Part shown: positions 48,553 through 57,562 of the stretch, piece after piece
Layout of the letters: each line of letters begins with the position of its first letter
Position numbering within the stretch: the first letter of the stretch is position 1
Notes under the pieces: model-generated
Seen by the model: the letters and a program-made list of their open reading frames with translations, nothing else
The model's database searches: none
What the model was told of the DNA's origin: nothing
Position numbers and translations under genes: made by a program
Source of the DNA: Paraburkholderia phenoliruptrix
GTDB taxonomy: Bacteria; Pseudomonadota; Gammaproteobacteria; Burkholderiales; Burkholderiaceae
Reading direction: 5' to 3'
Assembly: GCF_902859825.1 (NCBI RefSeq)
Contig: NZ_CADIKB010000003.1
Location: forward strand, 306,858-370,857
Length of the DNA: 64,000 bases

Positions 48553-49032
48553 ATGACGCAGCGTATCAACTACATTCAGCAATCCCCGGAACTGTTCAAA
48601 AAGCTATTGGAATTCAGCAATCAGCTAAAGGACAGCAAAATCGAAGAATCGATCCGCGATCTCGTTTCGATCCGCGCGTCGCAGATCAATGGCTGTGGCT
48701 TTTGCGTCGACATGCACGTGAAAGAGGCACGCATTCACGGCGAGCGTGAACTGCGCCTCCATCATCTGGCGATCTGGCGCGACTCGCCACTGTTCGCGTC
48801 GCGCGAGCGTGCCGCGCTTGCGTGGACTGAAGCGTTGACGAGACTCGAAGAATCCGGCGTATCCGACGATATCTACGAGCGTGTGCGCACGCGGTTCTCC
48901 GAGAAGGAACTGTCTGACCTGACCTACGAAGTGATGGCCATCAACGCATGGAACCGCGCAAACATCGCGTGCAGGACGGTGCCCGGATCGGCCGACAAGG
49001 CATTCGGCCTCGACAAGGCGAATCTCGCCTGA
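48553..49032 (+). CDS. AhpD-like carboxymuconolactone decarboxylase family protein
   Basis: ATG 48553 follows AGGAG. The AhpD signature is clear: SQINGCGFCVDMHVKEAR with the CxxC pair and His, in a 159-residue all-helical protein. Such proteins reduce peroxides or act as thiol-dependent peroxidases. An exported cupin gene follows 71 bp downstream on the same strand, a pairing often seen in oxidative-stress units. The frame upstream to 48442 lacks family sequence. Confidence 0.9.
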   Translation: MTQRINYIQQSPELFKKLLEFSNQLKDSKIEESIRDLVSIRASQINGCGFCVDMHVKEARIHGERELRLHHLAIWRDSPLFASRERAALAWTEALTRLEESGVSDDIYERVRTRFSEKELSDLTYEVMAINAWNRANIACRTVPGSADKAFGLDKANLA

Positions 49033-49103
49033 ACCGGCCCGTTAGCCTTTCGCCTTCAACCTTCGTCCCCCACGTGCGGGGCGGGTCTTTTGGATGACAC
49101 ACC

Positions 49104-49511
49104 ATGTTTCGACTGAAGAACACCGTCATGGCAATGTTCGTCGCTACGGGCGCACTTATGGGCGCGGCCCGGGCGGCCGCGCCCGAAGCGATCGTGGCGC
49201 CGCTGATGACGAAAGCGCTGGACGATTACCCGGGCAAAGAAGCGCTGATGATCACCGTGACTTACCCGCCGGGGTCGGTCGATCCCGTCCATCGGCATCA
49301 TGCTCACGCTTTCATCTATGTACTGGAAGGCGCGATCGTGATGCAGGTCAGAGGCGGCAAGGAAGTGACGCTAACGCCCGGCCAAACTTTCTATGAAGGT
49401 CCTAACGATGTGCACACGGTCGGCCGCAATGCGAGCCAGACTCAACCCGCGAAGTTCATCGTGCTGCTTCTGAAGGACAAAGACGCGCCTGTTCTCGTGC
49501 CGGAAAAATAG
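49104..49511 (+). CDS. Exported single-domain cupin
   Basis: A signal peptide (NTVMAMFVATGALMGAARAA) precedes one cupin barrel: DPVHRHHAHAFIYVLEGAI gives the metal-binding H-x-H...E pattern and GQTFYEGPNDVHTV the second motif. The 135-residue protein is periplasmic and may bind a metal or a small aromatic. It lies behind the AhpD-like gene and probably shares its transcript. Confidence 0.88.
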   Translation: MFRLKNTVMAMFVATGALMGAARAAAPEAIVAPLMTKALDDYPGKEALMITVTYPPGSVDPVHRHHAHAFIYVLEGAIVMQVRGGKEVTLTPGQTFYEGPNDVHTVGRNASQTQPAKFIVLLLKDKDAPVLVPEK

Positions 49512-49843
49512 AGTACGTTGGCCGCAACGCGCGACGAGGGGACAATCCGGGGAGGCACAACGTAGCTGCGGATCTGATTGGTGTGCCGACGCTTGGATAT
49601 AGGCGGCCGTTCTATGCGACGTGCCTCGACCTCCGAGCAGTGGATCTATCCGCCGTCGCCGAATCGCACCGAGGCTCTCGCTGCAGGTAACCCGCAAGGC
49701 TCCTCTAACTGAGTCGTTGGCGCTGCTCGAGCCGTCGCGCTCAACGCGGCGGCCCAGCCGGGCGCGGCGACGCCGCCGCTCAGGCTCGGCTACGGGCACT
49801 CACGCGCTGGTGCATGCCTACGACGTGCTGGTCGGTCACCGAG
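49512..49843. other. 332-bp gap without recognised gene
   Basis: Only arginine-rich frames without ribosome sites are seen. No hairpin with a T-run and no family resemblance was found. Confidence 0.4.
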
Positions 49844-50342
49844 TCAGTCAACAATGGTCAAGATATTGACGGTCCCTTGTCTGGCCATCTTCGCATACGG
49901 ACACAAGCGTTCCGCAGTGCGAACCATTTCTTCCGCCACGGATCGGTCAACACCCGGCATCCGGACCCGGAGGTTGATGACCAATGCGTAGCCTTCATCC
50001 ATCGGATCGCGGCCAAACGAAACTTGCACCTCCACAACGGTATCGTTGATCCATTGCGGCGCGCTTTGTGAGCAGCTTCAGCGCGCCGTGAAAGCACGCT
50101 GCAAACCCCGCTGCAAACAACTGTTCTGGATTGGTCCCGTTGCTGGGTCCGCCGAACTCCGTGGGCAGCCGCAATTCCACGACGAGATTTCCGTCATCTG
50201 AACGGGCCACGCCCGAGGCTCGGCCGCGTCCCGTTTCGCCCCTGGAAACGGTGACCGTCGTCGTGTAGAGCGGATGAAAATCCCGCCCTCGATATCTGTC
50301 GAGGAGGGAAAATGGAGGAGGTTGCAGCTTGTTGTCGTCCAT
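49844..50342 (-). pseudogene. Ohr/OsmC-family peroxiredoxin gene with a frameshift
   Basis: From ATG 50342, GRDFHPLYTTTVTVSRGETG, LRLPTEFGG and GTNPEQLFAAGFAACFHGAL (first redox Cys) follow Ohr. After KRAAMD the frame is lost. In the next frame NDTVVEVQVSFGRDP continues at once and ends with RLCPYAKMARQGTVNI (second Cys). One extra base near 50050 explains it. Both Cys are intact, so the gene was functional until recently, or the shift is a sequence error. Ohr detoxifies organic peroxides. Confidence 0.83.
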
Positions 50343-50882
50343 GGCGGATCTCAGGTTCAGTCATACGCGTTCTGACTTTCAGTCGTTGACCTGTCGAAGC
50401 CTCGCCTACGGAACGAACGATCGTGAAGTTCGGCCATTCCTTCGGCGCAGACAGTCGAGGTTTTCCAAGGCAACGTCGGTTTGATAGTAACGGGGCTCGA
50501 ATGGGAACGGTAGCGTCGTGGAGGAAGACATGGTGTTTCCCATTTGGCGCCAATGCCAATAGTCGGATAAAAATAGGAGGCCCGTCATGTAACTGAAAGG
50601 CCGGCGGGATAGTAAACCCGGACGGCTTCCGATTCGGCGAATGGGTCTCAAGGGACGGTGCTACACTCGTACAGCCCGGGTTTCACATCTCTCTGGGGAA
50701 TGCAATAGAAGCCTGAGGCCCGTGCGTGTTCGACCGTCTCACGGCACCATGCTTTGCCGGGGAGAAACCGCGGCATTCAGGACAGCGAACGGAAAGCAGG
50801 CAATGGAATGCCTTCGCTCGAACGGGGCGTTCCGTTCGTCGCATTGGCTCACCGGGACACTCGTGCGCTTTCCATCGGGTGC
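50343..50882. other. 540-bp gap, no gene recognised
   Basis: No frame here has a family resemblance. One oddity is a strong ribosome site TAGGAGG at 50574-50580 followed by ATG TAA at 50587-50592, a start codon next to a stop. Base composition is slightly lower in G/C than in the surrounding genes. Confidence 0.4.
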
Positions 50883-51647
50883 CTAATGTGGCGCGCCTCC
50901 CCGGTCGCCTGCGCGCTGGCCGGCAACCATCTCCGTCAGCCAGTTCACCAGCAGGCTGGTATACGCCCGCTGGCTGGCGTCGTCCGACAGCCCGTGATCC
51001 GCTCCAGCGATAATCCGGTAGGTGAGCGAGTGGGCGTTCAGAAACGCCTGAAGATAGCTGGCGATTGCAGGGTGCGGCACGATCTTGTCGTGCTCCGATT
51101 CTACGAGCAACACATCACCGCCAAAGCGGGCGGCCGCCCGCAATGCGCGATTGTCCGACGACGCCACAATTCGTTTGCGATACGCCACCAGGTCATGTTC
51201 GACATGGAGTGCGCGCTTTGGTGTATTCCAGCCGTCGTCGAGGTACAGCGCCGGCACGCGCAGACCAAGCCAACGCACGGGTCGCAACTCGGTCAGAATT
51301 GTCGCAAGATAGCCTCCGTAGCTGCTGCCGACGACGGCGATTGCCTCCCGGTCGATCGACGGGTGTGCAACGAGCGCATCATACGCAGCGAGCAGATCCT
51401 GCAGATTGGTCTCCCGCGTCACGTTCTGCTGTTCGTCCTGTGTTCGCCCATGTCCCGTCAGATCGAACGTCAGGCAAATGCAGCCCAGTGCCACCGCCTG
51501 CCTGGCGCGCTCCAGATATTGCTCCTGGCTGCCGCCCCAGCCATGCACGAAAAGAACACCCGGAACGGCAGTCGTCGGTGCGAGGACAGTACCGTCGAGG
51601 TATCCGCGCTCCAGCTTTATCTGAACGCCGTAACGTTCTGCTGTCAT
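50883..51647 (-). CDS. Alpha/beta hydrolase (dienelactone/peptidase-like)
   Basis: The 254-residue cytoplasmic protein has the fold's motifs: VLFVHGWGGSQEQYLERARQ with the oxyanion HGWG, nucleophile elbow GSSYGG, Asp in ESEHDKIV and His in GADHGLS. The small lid suggests an esterase or acyl-peptidase. ATG 51647 overlaps the stop of the DUF3182 gene (ATGA), so the two are translated together and probably act on one compound. Confidence 0.9.
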   Translation of the reverse strand: MTAERYGVQIKLERGYLDGTVLAPTTAVPGVLFVHGWGGSQEQYLERARQAVALGCICLTFDLTGHGRTQDEQQNVTRETNLQDLLAAYDALVAHPSIDREAIAVVGSSYGGYLATILTELRPVRWLGLRVPALYLDDGWNTPKRALHVEHDLVAYRKRIVASSDNRALRAAARFGGDVLLVESEHDKIVPHPAIASYLQAFLNAHSLTYRIIAGADHGLSDDASQRAYTSLLVNWLTEMVAGQRAGDRGGAPH

Positions 51648-53014
51648 CTGTCGTCACTCCCTTGCAAGGTATGGCGAGCCACCGTGTAGTACTTGGTGAT
51701 GGCGCCCGCGTGTGGATCGACGCCCTGATAAACAATCGAGGCGCCGTCCGGTATCTGCACCTCGTCCCCATAGATCTCGCGTGTCGAGGCGCTCACCGCA
51801 TACGCCAACGGATCTGCCCTGAACGCGCGTAGGGCACCAATTTCGGCGCCCGTAGCACCGCCGATCCGCCACGACTGCTCGAGCACGCCGCATTGGCGCG
51901 CGCCTTGCGCGTCGATGCCCCATGCGACGTCGTAGTTGCGTCGCGATGCAAAGAAGCCCGCATAATCGTTTTGCACGGCGGCATCGAACGCACGCGCTTT
52001 GGCGATGGCCTCATGGATGTCGCTCGTCAGGTCGAGTCGCGCAAGTATGTCGAAGCCGCCTCGCACCGCGACGAGATCCGTGCCGCCATACACGCGATGC
52101 CCGTGGTTGTTCATGGTCAGATGCTGCACGCCGTAGTAACTCACCACGAGTTCGTCAAGCGTGACCTGGCCGACGCTCAGCGTTTCGATCGGATCGAGAT
52201 TGCACTCCACGACGATGCCTTCAGTTCGCAACGCCGCCTCGCCGAGCGCCGTAAGCTCCGTTTCGAGTTCATCCATATTCGCGACCAGCGACTGGCCCGC
52301 TCCGCCAATGCCCGATGGCCGCTTGATCCTCACGGGCCCATCCCGCCACAGCCGGCGAGCCGCGTTGCAGGCGTCATCGTGCGAAAAGACAGAGTAGCCC
52401 GGCAGAACCAGCGAGGCAGTGTGCTCGCTGAACGCCCGCGACCAGCCTGGCGGTGCCAGCCGCGCGTCTTCGGTCAACGGGTGCGCGATCAGCTTTGTCG
52501 CGACGAACGGGAATGGCACGACCCCGCCGAACAGATCGCGGACCGAACGCACGCCGAGCTTATGTGCTTCAGTAAGCGTTAGCGTGTGGTCCGGAATCAG
52601 ATAACGATGGGCAGCATAAGTCAGCGTTGGGTCGAACTCGCCCGTAACCCGCGTGCCTTTCAGTTCCGCGATCTGCCGGGCGAGTTCCCGGAGCGTGCCT
52701 ACCTCGTGACCAGCCCGCGCTGTACTGCATTCCTCCAAATGCACCAGGACAACGGGAAGCGGTGGTATCGCAGCGGGCGAAAGCGCCGATGGCTCCACTT
52801 CGTGCTCCTTTGCGCCGTCGCACGGCCGACGTATGGGGTTGGGGCTCACGTGGACGGGCAAGGCCGTCTTTTTGCAGTGAGCAAAAGCTGTGCCTTCCGT
52901 TAGCCCGTCAACCGGCGCCCGTGTCTCTGCAGTTATCGGATGGTCCACACCGTCCGTGGCGCCGTTGTCCATCTCGCGAGCCGCAGCCCCTGGGAGCGCA
53001 GTGGCTCCGAGCAC
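51644..53014 (-). CDS. DUF3182-family protein (ATP-grasp-like)
   Basis: From about residue 80 the protein follows the DUF3182 pattern: VVLVHLEECSTARAGHEVGT, DLFGGVVPFPFVATK, then RIKRPSGIGGAGQSLV, like the nucleotide loop of ATP-grasp ligases, and VECNLDPIETLSVGQV. The function of the family is unknown; a carboxylate-amine ligase-like role is suggested by the fold. ATG 53014 gives 456 residues, with a leader longer than usual, so a later start is possible. It is coupled to the hydrolase. Confidence 0.82.
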   Translation of the reverse strand: MLGATALPGAAAREMDNGATDGVDHPITAETRAPVDGLTEGTAFAHCKKTALPVHVSPNPIRRPCDGAKEHEVEPSALSPAAIPPLPVVLVHLEECSTARAGHEVGTLRELARQIAELKGTRVTGEFDPTLTYAAHRYLIPDHTLTLTEAHKLGVRSVRDLFGGVVPFPFVATKLIAHPLTEDARLAPPGWSRAFSEHTASLVLPGYSVFSHDDACNAARRLWRDGPVRIKRPSGIGGAGQSLVANMDELETELTALGEAALRTEGIVVECNLDPIETLSVGQVTLDELVVSYYGVQHLTMNNHGHRVYGGTDLVAVRGGFDILARLDLTSDIHEAIAKARAFDAAVQNDYAGFFASRRNYDVAWGIDAQGARQCGVLEQSWRIGGATGAEIGALRAFRADPLAYAVSASTREIYGDEVQIPDGASIVYQGVDPHAGAITKYYTVARHTLQGSDDR

Positions 53015-53163
53015 TGCATCGCTCCGGCCACGCCCTGAAGTTGGCCGCAGGAGAACGCCTCACGGCCAGCATCGGGAGTCGCAGCGCGTGCCGGCGAGCA
53101 AGGGCGGGGATTCGCAGTTGTGGCTGAGGAGTTGTGCATTGGCACAACCATCAGCTGCGGCGG

Positions 53164-53814
53164 TCAAGGATCACCTGGCGCCACCAATTCGGTGTGTCTT
53201 CTGGAATGCGTCCAGCGTCTAGAGCATAGTCCCATGCTGCGCAAGCTCTGAGCGCAGAATTGCCGCGTTCCGAGGTGCGTGACGCTGACTATCAAGCAGG
53301 TCGAAGGCCTGTTTCCGAGTGATGGAAGCGGCTGGCATGCAGGCAATCGGAGCGACCTTGCCGATGATGCGCCGGCGCGACTGGCCGCTCCGACAGAATC
53401 CCGATGCCGTTCGATGTGACCTGCGAGGAAATCTTCGCAGAGTTCCTTCACCGTGTATGATTCCGGCGTCAAAGCCACTACAGGGCGGTTTGATGCCCTT
53501 CGAGTGAGCGCAGGGTCTTCGCCAGAGTCACGGCGCGCTCGGATCTCTTGCCATTTTGCGATCGCAGATGCGTAGGACATTGCCGGCCATTCTCCCAGCT
53601 TCTGCTGACGCATCCGGCCATCGACGGGTGACTTGAATCGGTAAGTCCAGCTGCGCCGCGATGCGGTCGCTTCCAGACGAAGACCTTGGAAAGAATGGAA
53701 GCTCATGTGCGTGCCGGGCTTGAGCTGTTTTGCAGTCTTGGCATCGAATCGCATGTCGGCGTAGGTTTTTTCGGAACGAGAGAAAAACCTGCGCCAGCCT
53801 TCGAAGTTTAGCAA
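53164..53814 (-). pseudogene. Decayed tyrosine-recombinase (integrase) gene
   Basis: MRFDAKTAKQLKPGTHMSFH (start 53754), TYRFKSPVDGRMRQQKLGEW and YTVKELCEDFLAGHIERHR match the N-terminal arm-binding part of phage-type integrases. After that the frame is lost; SITRKQAFDLLDSQ and AWDYALDAGRIPEDTPNWWR of the core-binding part appear in other frames to about 53170. The catalytic R-H-R-Y domain is absent. No tRNA or att-like repeat is visible beside it. It is a relic of an integrated element. Confidence 0.82.
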
Positions 53815-53943
53815 CTCGTAGACGAGTGTAGATGCGGCTCCTGGCGTCGGTTCGAAGCTCTGGAAGCCTTACTGAACGGCCTTTCTGGGCAGAAGTGCCC
53901 CGACCGACGCGACTCTCGCGCAATGATGAAGGAAACGTCCCGA

Positions 53944-54699
53944 ATGCTCGCAGAACAACGTCACCAATACATTCTGGCGCAGGTCGCCAAGACCGGCGCG
54001 CTCTCGGTCGCCGAACTGGTGCGCGAACTGAACGTGTCGCGCGAGACCATCCGCCGGGACCTGAACGCGCTGGCCGGGCGCGGCCTGCTTGTCACGACGC
54101 ACGGCGGCGCACTGTCGAGCGACCGTCGCGAACCCGACCTCGACACCCGCGAAGCGGCGAATGCCGGCGCGAAACGCGCGATCGGCGAGCGCGCGGCCGA
54201 GTTCGTTCCGGACGGCGCGTCGCTGATCGTCGACTCCGGCAGCACCACGCAGGCCGTCGCGCGCGCCTTGCTCGATCGCCACCGCTTGTCCGTCTACACG
54301 AACGACTGGCGCATTGCCCTGCTGCTCGGCCGGCGCAACGACAACCGCGTCACGCTGCTGGGCGGCGAGCTGTCCGACATCGAGGACGCCACCTTCGGCC
54401 TCGACACGGTGCAGCAGCTCACGCAGTACCACGCGGACTTCGCGTTCATCGGCGCGGGCGGCATCTCGCCCGACGGCTACCTCACCGACTACAGCCGCAT
54501 GGCCGCCGAAGTGCGCAGCCGCATGATCGCCGCCGCGGATACCGTCGTGATCGTGGCCGATCATTCCAAGTTCGGCCGCGTCACGCCGGTGCGCATCAAC
54601 GGCATCGAGTCGGCGCGTTATCTCGTGACCGAACTCGCGCCCGAGCGCTCGCTCGCCAAGGCGATTACGGCGCACGGCCCCGAAATCGTCATCGCCTGA
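53944..54699 (+). CDS. DeoR-family transcriptional regulator
   Basis: MLAEQRHQYILAQVAKTGAL, then VAELVRELNVSRETIRRDLN, is the DeoR helix-turn-helix, followed by the effector domain with IVDSGSTTQAVARALL and FAFIGAGGISPDGYLTDYS. ATG 53944 follows AAGGAA; ATG 53923 is an alternative. It lies ahead of the phosphonate importer on the same strand, with a 574-bp gap, and may control it in response to phosphonate or carbon status. Confidence 0.88.
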   Translation: MLAEQRHQYILAQVAKTGALSVAELVRELNVSRETIRRDLNALAGRGLLVTTHGGALSSDRREPDLDTREAANAGAKRAIGERAAEFVPDGASLIVDSGSTTQAVARALLDRHRLSVYTNDWRIALLLGRRNDNRVTLLGGELSDIEDATFGLDTVQQLTQYHADFAFIGAGGISPDGYLTDYSRMAAEVRSRMIAAADTVVIVADHSKFGRVTPVRINGIESARYLVTELAPERSLAKAITAHGPEIVIA

Positions 54700-55273
54700 A
54701 CCGGGCGTGTAAGCGGTGGAGCAGGCGGACGGGCGCCGCATCCGCCGTCGCGCCGCGCCTGTCCGACGGTTCGACGACCCGACGATCCGACGATTCGACG
54801 GCTCCACGCGTGCGCAGACTCGCGCTCCACGCGCTCCGTTCGCGATTAGCCGCCAAGCGCCGACGGCAACGTCCGAATTCCCCTGCAAGTTCTTCTGGCG
54901 CTCGGCTGAGGCTTGGCTATTATTGGCGAATTGTGTTGTTTTTTGGAATTCGACAGAATAGTCATGGCGTTGTCATCGAAACCTGAGATTCTTGCCCTGC
55001 CGCGACAGGCGGGGCTGGCGGCGAGAATGTCGTAGGCAGCCGTAAGCCGCACGGGGCGCCACGCAGCCGGGTTGTCGGCAATCTGCAATCTTGAGCCACG
55101 CCGGCGTCCGCTGCAGGCAATATGCAACAAAGAAGTAGACAGCACTCGCAACAGTACGCGAGAAGCAGCAAGCAGCAGATCAAGCGCAAGCGGCGCGCAA
55201 CCCACGCCGGTCAATCACAACAGGTATCGGGTTTTCCCGACCGTCTGGTTTTATTGCCTTTCGGAGAAGCGAG
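54700..55273. other. 574-bp region upstream of the phosphonate importer
   Basis: It contains a 5 x 8-bp tandem repeat (54764-54803) and an A/T-rich patch at about 54910-54965 that looks like a promoter. GGAGAA lies just before the phnS start. No gene is recognised. Confidence 0.5.
54764..54803. repeat. Five imperfect 8-bp tandem repeats (CGACGNNY)
   Basis: CGACGGTT, CGACGACC, CGACGATC, CGACGATT and CGACGGCT follow each other without gaps between the DeoR gene and phnS. Confidence 0.6.
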
Positions 55274-56362
55274 ATGACAAAGACAAATTCCCCTCAGGCC
55301 ACGGGCCTCGCACGCAAGCTGTTGCCGGCGCTCGTCGCCGCCGCGGTATTCGGCGGCGCGGCCATACAGGCTCATGCGGCCGACGCCGTGGTGCTGTACA
55401 CCGCCGACGGCCTCGAAAATCTCTACAAGGACGTGCTGCCGGCCTTCGAAAAGAAGGAAGGCGTCAAGGTCAACATCGTGACCGCGGGCAGTGGCGAAGT
55501 GGTGAACCGCGCCACCATCGAGAAAGATCAGCCCAAGGCCGACGTCATCGTGACGCTGCCGCCGTTCATCCAGCAAGCGGACCAGAGCGGCCTGCTGCAG
55601 GCTTATCAAAGCGCGAACTACAAGAACGTTCCCGCCATCGCCAAGGCGCCCAATGGCGCATGGGCGACCTTCGTGAACAACTATTTCTCGTTCGCGATCA
55701 ACCCGGAAGTCACGAAGAACCAGCCGAAGACCTTTGCCGATCTGCTGCATCCGGACTACAGCGGCAAGATCGCCTACTCGAATCCGGCGACGGCCGGCGA
55801 CGGCATGGCGGTGATCATTCTGACGTCGTCGCTGATGGGCGAGGACAAGGCGTTCGACTATCTGAAGAAGCTCGAGCAGAGCGCCAAGTTCCACACCAAG
55901 GGCACGGGCTACCTCGACGTGCTGCTCTCGCGCAACGAGATCGCCTTCGCAAACGGCGACTTGCAGATGGATCTCGACGACGCGGCGAACGGCGGCCTGT
56001 CGCTCAAGCCGGTGTTCCTCGCTGCGGCGCCGGGCGGCCAGCCGACCACGTTCCAGTTGCCTTACGCGATCGGCCTCATCAAGAACGGCCCGAATCAGGC
56101 GCAAGGCAAGAAGCTGATCGACTATCTGATGTCGACGGACGTGCAGTCGAAGGTGCCTGACATCTTCGGCATTCCGGGCCGCAGCGACGTACCGCTCGCC
56201 GGCAAGAACGGTGAGGCGGTCAAGCAGGCCATCTCCGGCGTGAAGCTGATCCCGGTGGACTGGAACCAGGTCATGGCGAAGAAAGCCGACTGGACTGCAC
56301 GCTGGAAGAACGACGTGATCGGTTCGTCCGGCAAGCAGACTGAAGTCGTCAAGCCGAAGTAA
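55274..56362 (+). CDS. phnS: 2-aminoethylphosphonate ABC transporter, substrate-binding protein
   Basis: A signal peptide (LPALVAAAVFGGAAIQAHA) and the Fbp/thiosulfate-type binding fold follow: VLYTADGLENLYKDVLPAFE, NPEVTKNQPKTFADLLHPDY and LPYAIGLIKNGPNQAQGKKL. It captures 2-aminoethylphosphonate in the periplasm, judged from its place before phnTUV and phnA. The length of 362 is usual. ATG 55274 follows GGAGAAGCG. It is the first gene of the importer operon. Confidence 0.9.
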   Translation: MTKTNSPQATGLARKLLPALVAAAVFGGAAIQAHAADAVVLYTADGLENLYKDVLPAFEKKEGVKVNIVTAGSGEVVNRATIEKDQPKADVIVTLPPFIQQADQSGLLQAYQSANYKNVPAIAKAPNGAWATFVNNYFSFAINPEVTKNQPKTFADLLHPDYSGKIAYSNPATAGDGMAVIILTSSLMGEDKAFDYLKKLEQSAKFHTKGTGYLDVLLSRNEIAFANGDLQMDLDDAANGGLSLKPVFLAAAPGGQPTTFQLPYAIGLIKNGPNQAQGKKLIDYLMSTDVQSKVPDIFGIPGRSDVPLAGKNGEAVKQAISGVKLIPVDWNQVMAKKADWTARWKNDVIGSSGKQTEVVKPK

Positions 56363-56452
56363 GCCGCGCTTCGCGGTCCAGTGAAAACGCGCAGCGCCGT
56401 CGTGAGCAGTTCGGAACCGGTGGCGCTGCGCGAGCCTCAATTTTGTTGGAGG

Positions 56453-57562
56453 ATGAACCCGGTGAATACGGCCAGTCTTGCTCATCCCGCCCCGCTCGGG
56501 GCCGCGCCTGACGCGCTCGATGCCGCGCGTGCCGGCGCACCCGGCGGCGTGCAGATCGACCACCTGACCGTGCGCTTCGGCTCGCGCACCGTGCTCGACG
56601 ATCTGTCGTTGACGATCCAGCGCGGCGAGTTGCTCACCGTGCTTGGCCGCAGCGGCTGCGGCAAGACCACGCTGCTGCGCTTCATTGCCGGTTTCATCGA
56701 GGCCGACGGGCTGTCGGGCACGTTGACCGTCGCCGGCCACGATCTCACGCATGTGCCGCCGCATAAGCGCAATCTCGGCCTGCTGTTTCAGAGCTATGCG
56801 CTGTTTCCGCATCTGTCGGTGTTCGAAAACGTCGCGTTCGGCTTGCGCGCGCGGCGCGTTCCGTCGAAAGACATTGCGCGGCGCGTGGCCGACGCACTGA
56901 AGCTCGTGCAACTCGGCGACGCCGGGCACGTGATGCCCGCGCAGCTTTCGGGCGGCATGCAGCAGCGCGTCGCCTTGGCGCGCGCGCTCGTGATCGAGCC
57001 GGACGTGTTGCTGCTCGACGAGCCGCTCTCCGCCCTCGACGCCAACCTGCGCGCGTCGGTGCGTTCCGAACTCAAGGCGCTGCATGAACGCCTGCCGAAT
57101 CTGACCATCGTCTGCGTGACGCACGATCAGGACGACGCGCTCGTGCTGTCGGACCGCACGCTGCTCATGCGCGACGGCCGCATCGCGCAGCTCGGCACGC
57201 CGCAACAGCTGTACGACACGCCGAGCGATGCGTTTGTCGCGCGCTACCTCGGCGCGGCTAACCTGCTGCCGCCGCCGGTCGCCTTCAGCATGGACGACGC
57301 GCGCTATAACGAGCGCGAGCGCGTTGCGTGCCTGCGGCCCGAAGCGCTGCGCATCGTGCCGCTCGGAGAAGGGCAGTTGCATGGCGCGATTGCTTCGGTG
57401 GAATGGTATGGCGCCGTGTTGTCGGTGTCCGTCGTGCTGGACGCGATGCCGAACGAACCGGTGCTCGTCACCCTGCAGCGCGGCCAAGGCATGATGCCCG
57501 AGAAAGGCGCGCGTGTTTCCCTGCGTTACGAGGCTGACGATGTCGTCCTTATCCAGCCCTGA
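56453..57562 (+). CDS. phnT: 2-aminoethylphosphonate ABC transporter, ATPase
   Basis: The ATPase has Walker A GRSGCGKTT, signature LSGGMQQRVALARA, Walker B VLLLDEPLSALDA and a C-terminal TOBE-like domain (CLRPEALRIVPLGEGQLHGA), as in importers of the Fe/AEP type. ATG 56453 directly follows GGAGG with no spacing; GTG 56462, nine bases on, is better placed, and both give the same protein but for three residues. It drives PhnU and PhnV. It overlaps phnU by 23 bp. Confidence 0.92.
   Translation: MNPVNTASLAHPAPLGAAPDALDAARAGAPGGVQIDHLTVRFGSRTVLDDLSLTIQRGELLTVLGRSGCGKTTLLRFIAGFIEADGLSGTLTVAGHDLTHVPPHKRNLGLLFQSYALFPHLSVFENVAFGLRARRVPSKDIARRVADALKLVQLGDAGHVMPAQLSGGMQQRVALARALVIEPDVLLLDEPLSALDANLRASVRSELKALHERLPNLTIVCVTHDQDDALVLSDRTLLMRDGRIAQLGTPQQLYDTPSDAFVARYLGAANLLPPPVAFSMDDARYNERERVACLRPEALRIVPLGEGQLHGAIASVEWYGAVLSVSVVLDAMPNEPVLVTLQRGQGMMPEKGARVSLRYEADDVVLIQP

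Noticed and set aside
49056..49090. Terminator between the AhpD-like and cupin genes
   Set aside because: The CCCC/GGGG stem is short and the T-run is displaced; the two genes more likely share a transcript.
53815..53943. tRNA or attachment site next to the integrase relic
   Set aside because: I looked for a tRNA 3' end (TTCRA loop plus CCA-type arm) and for repeats of integrase-flanking bases and saw none.
54764..54803. CRISPR array
   Set aside because: Units of 8 bp without spacers are tandem repeats, not CRISPR. No array was seen anywhere in the window.
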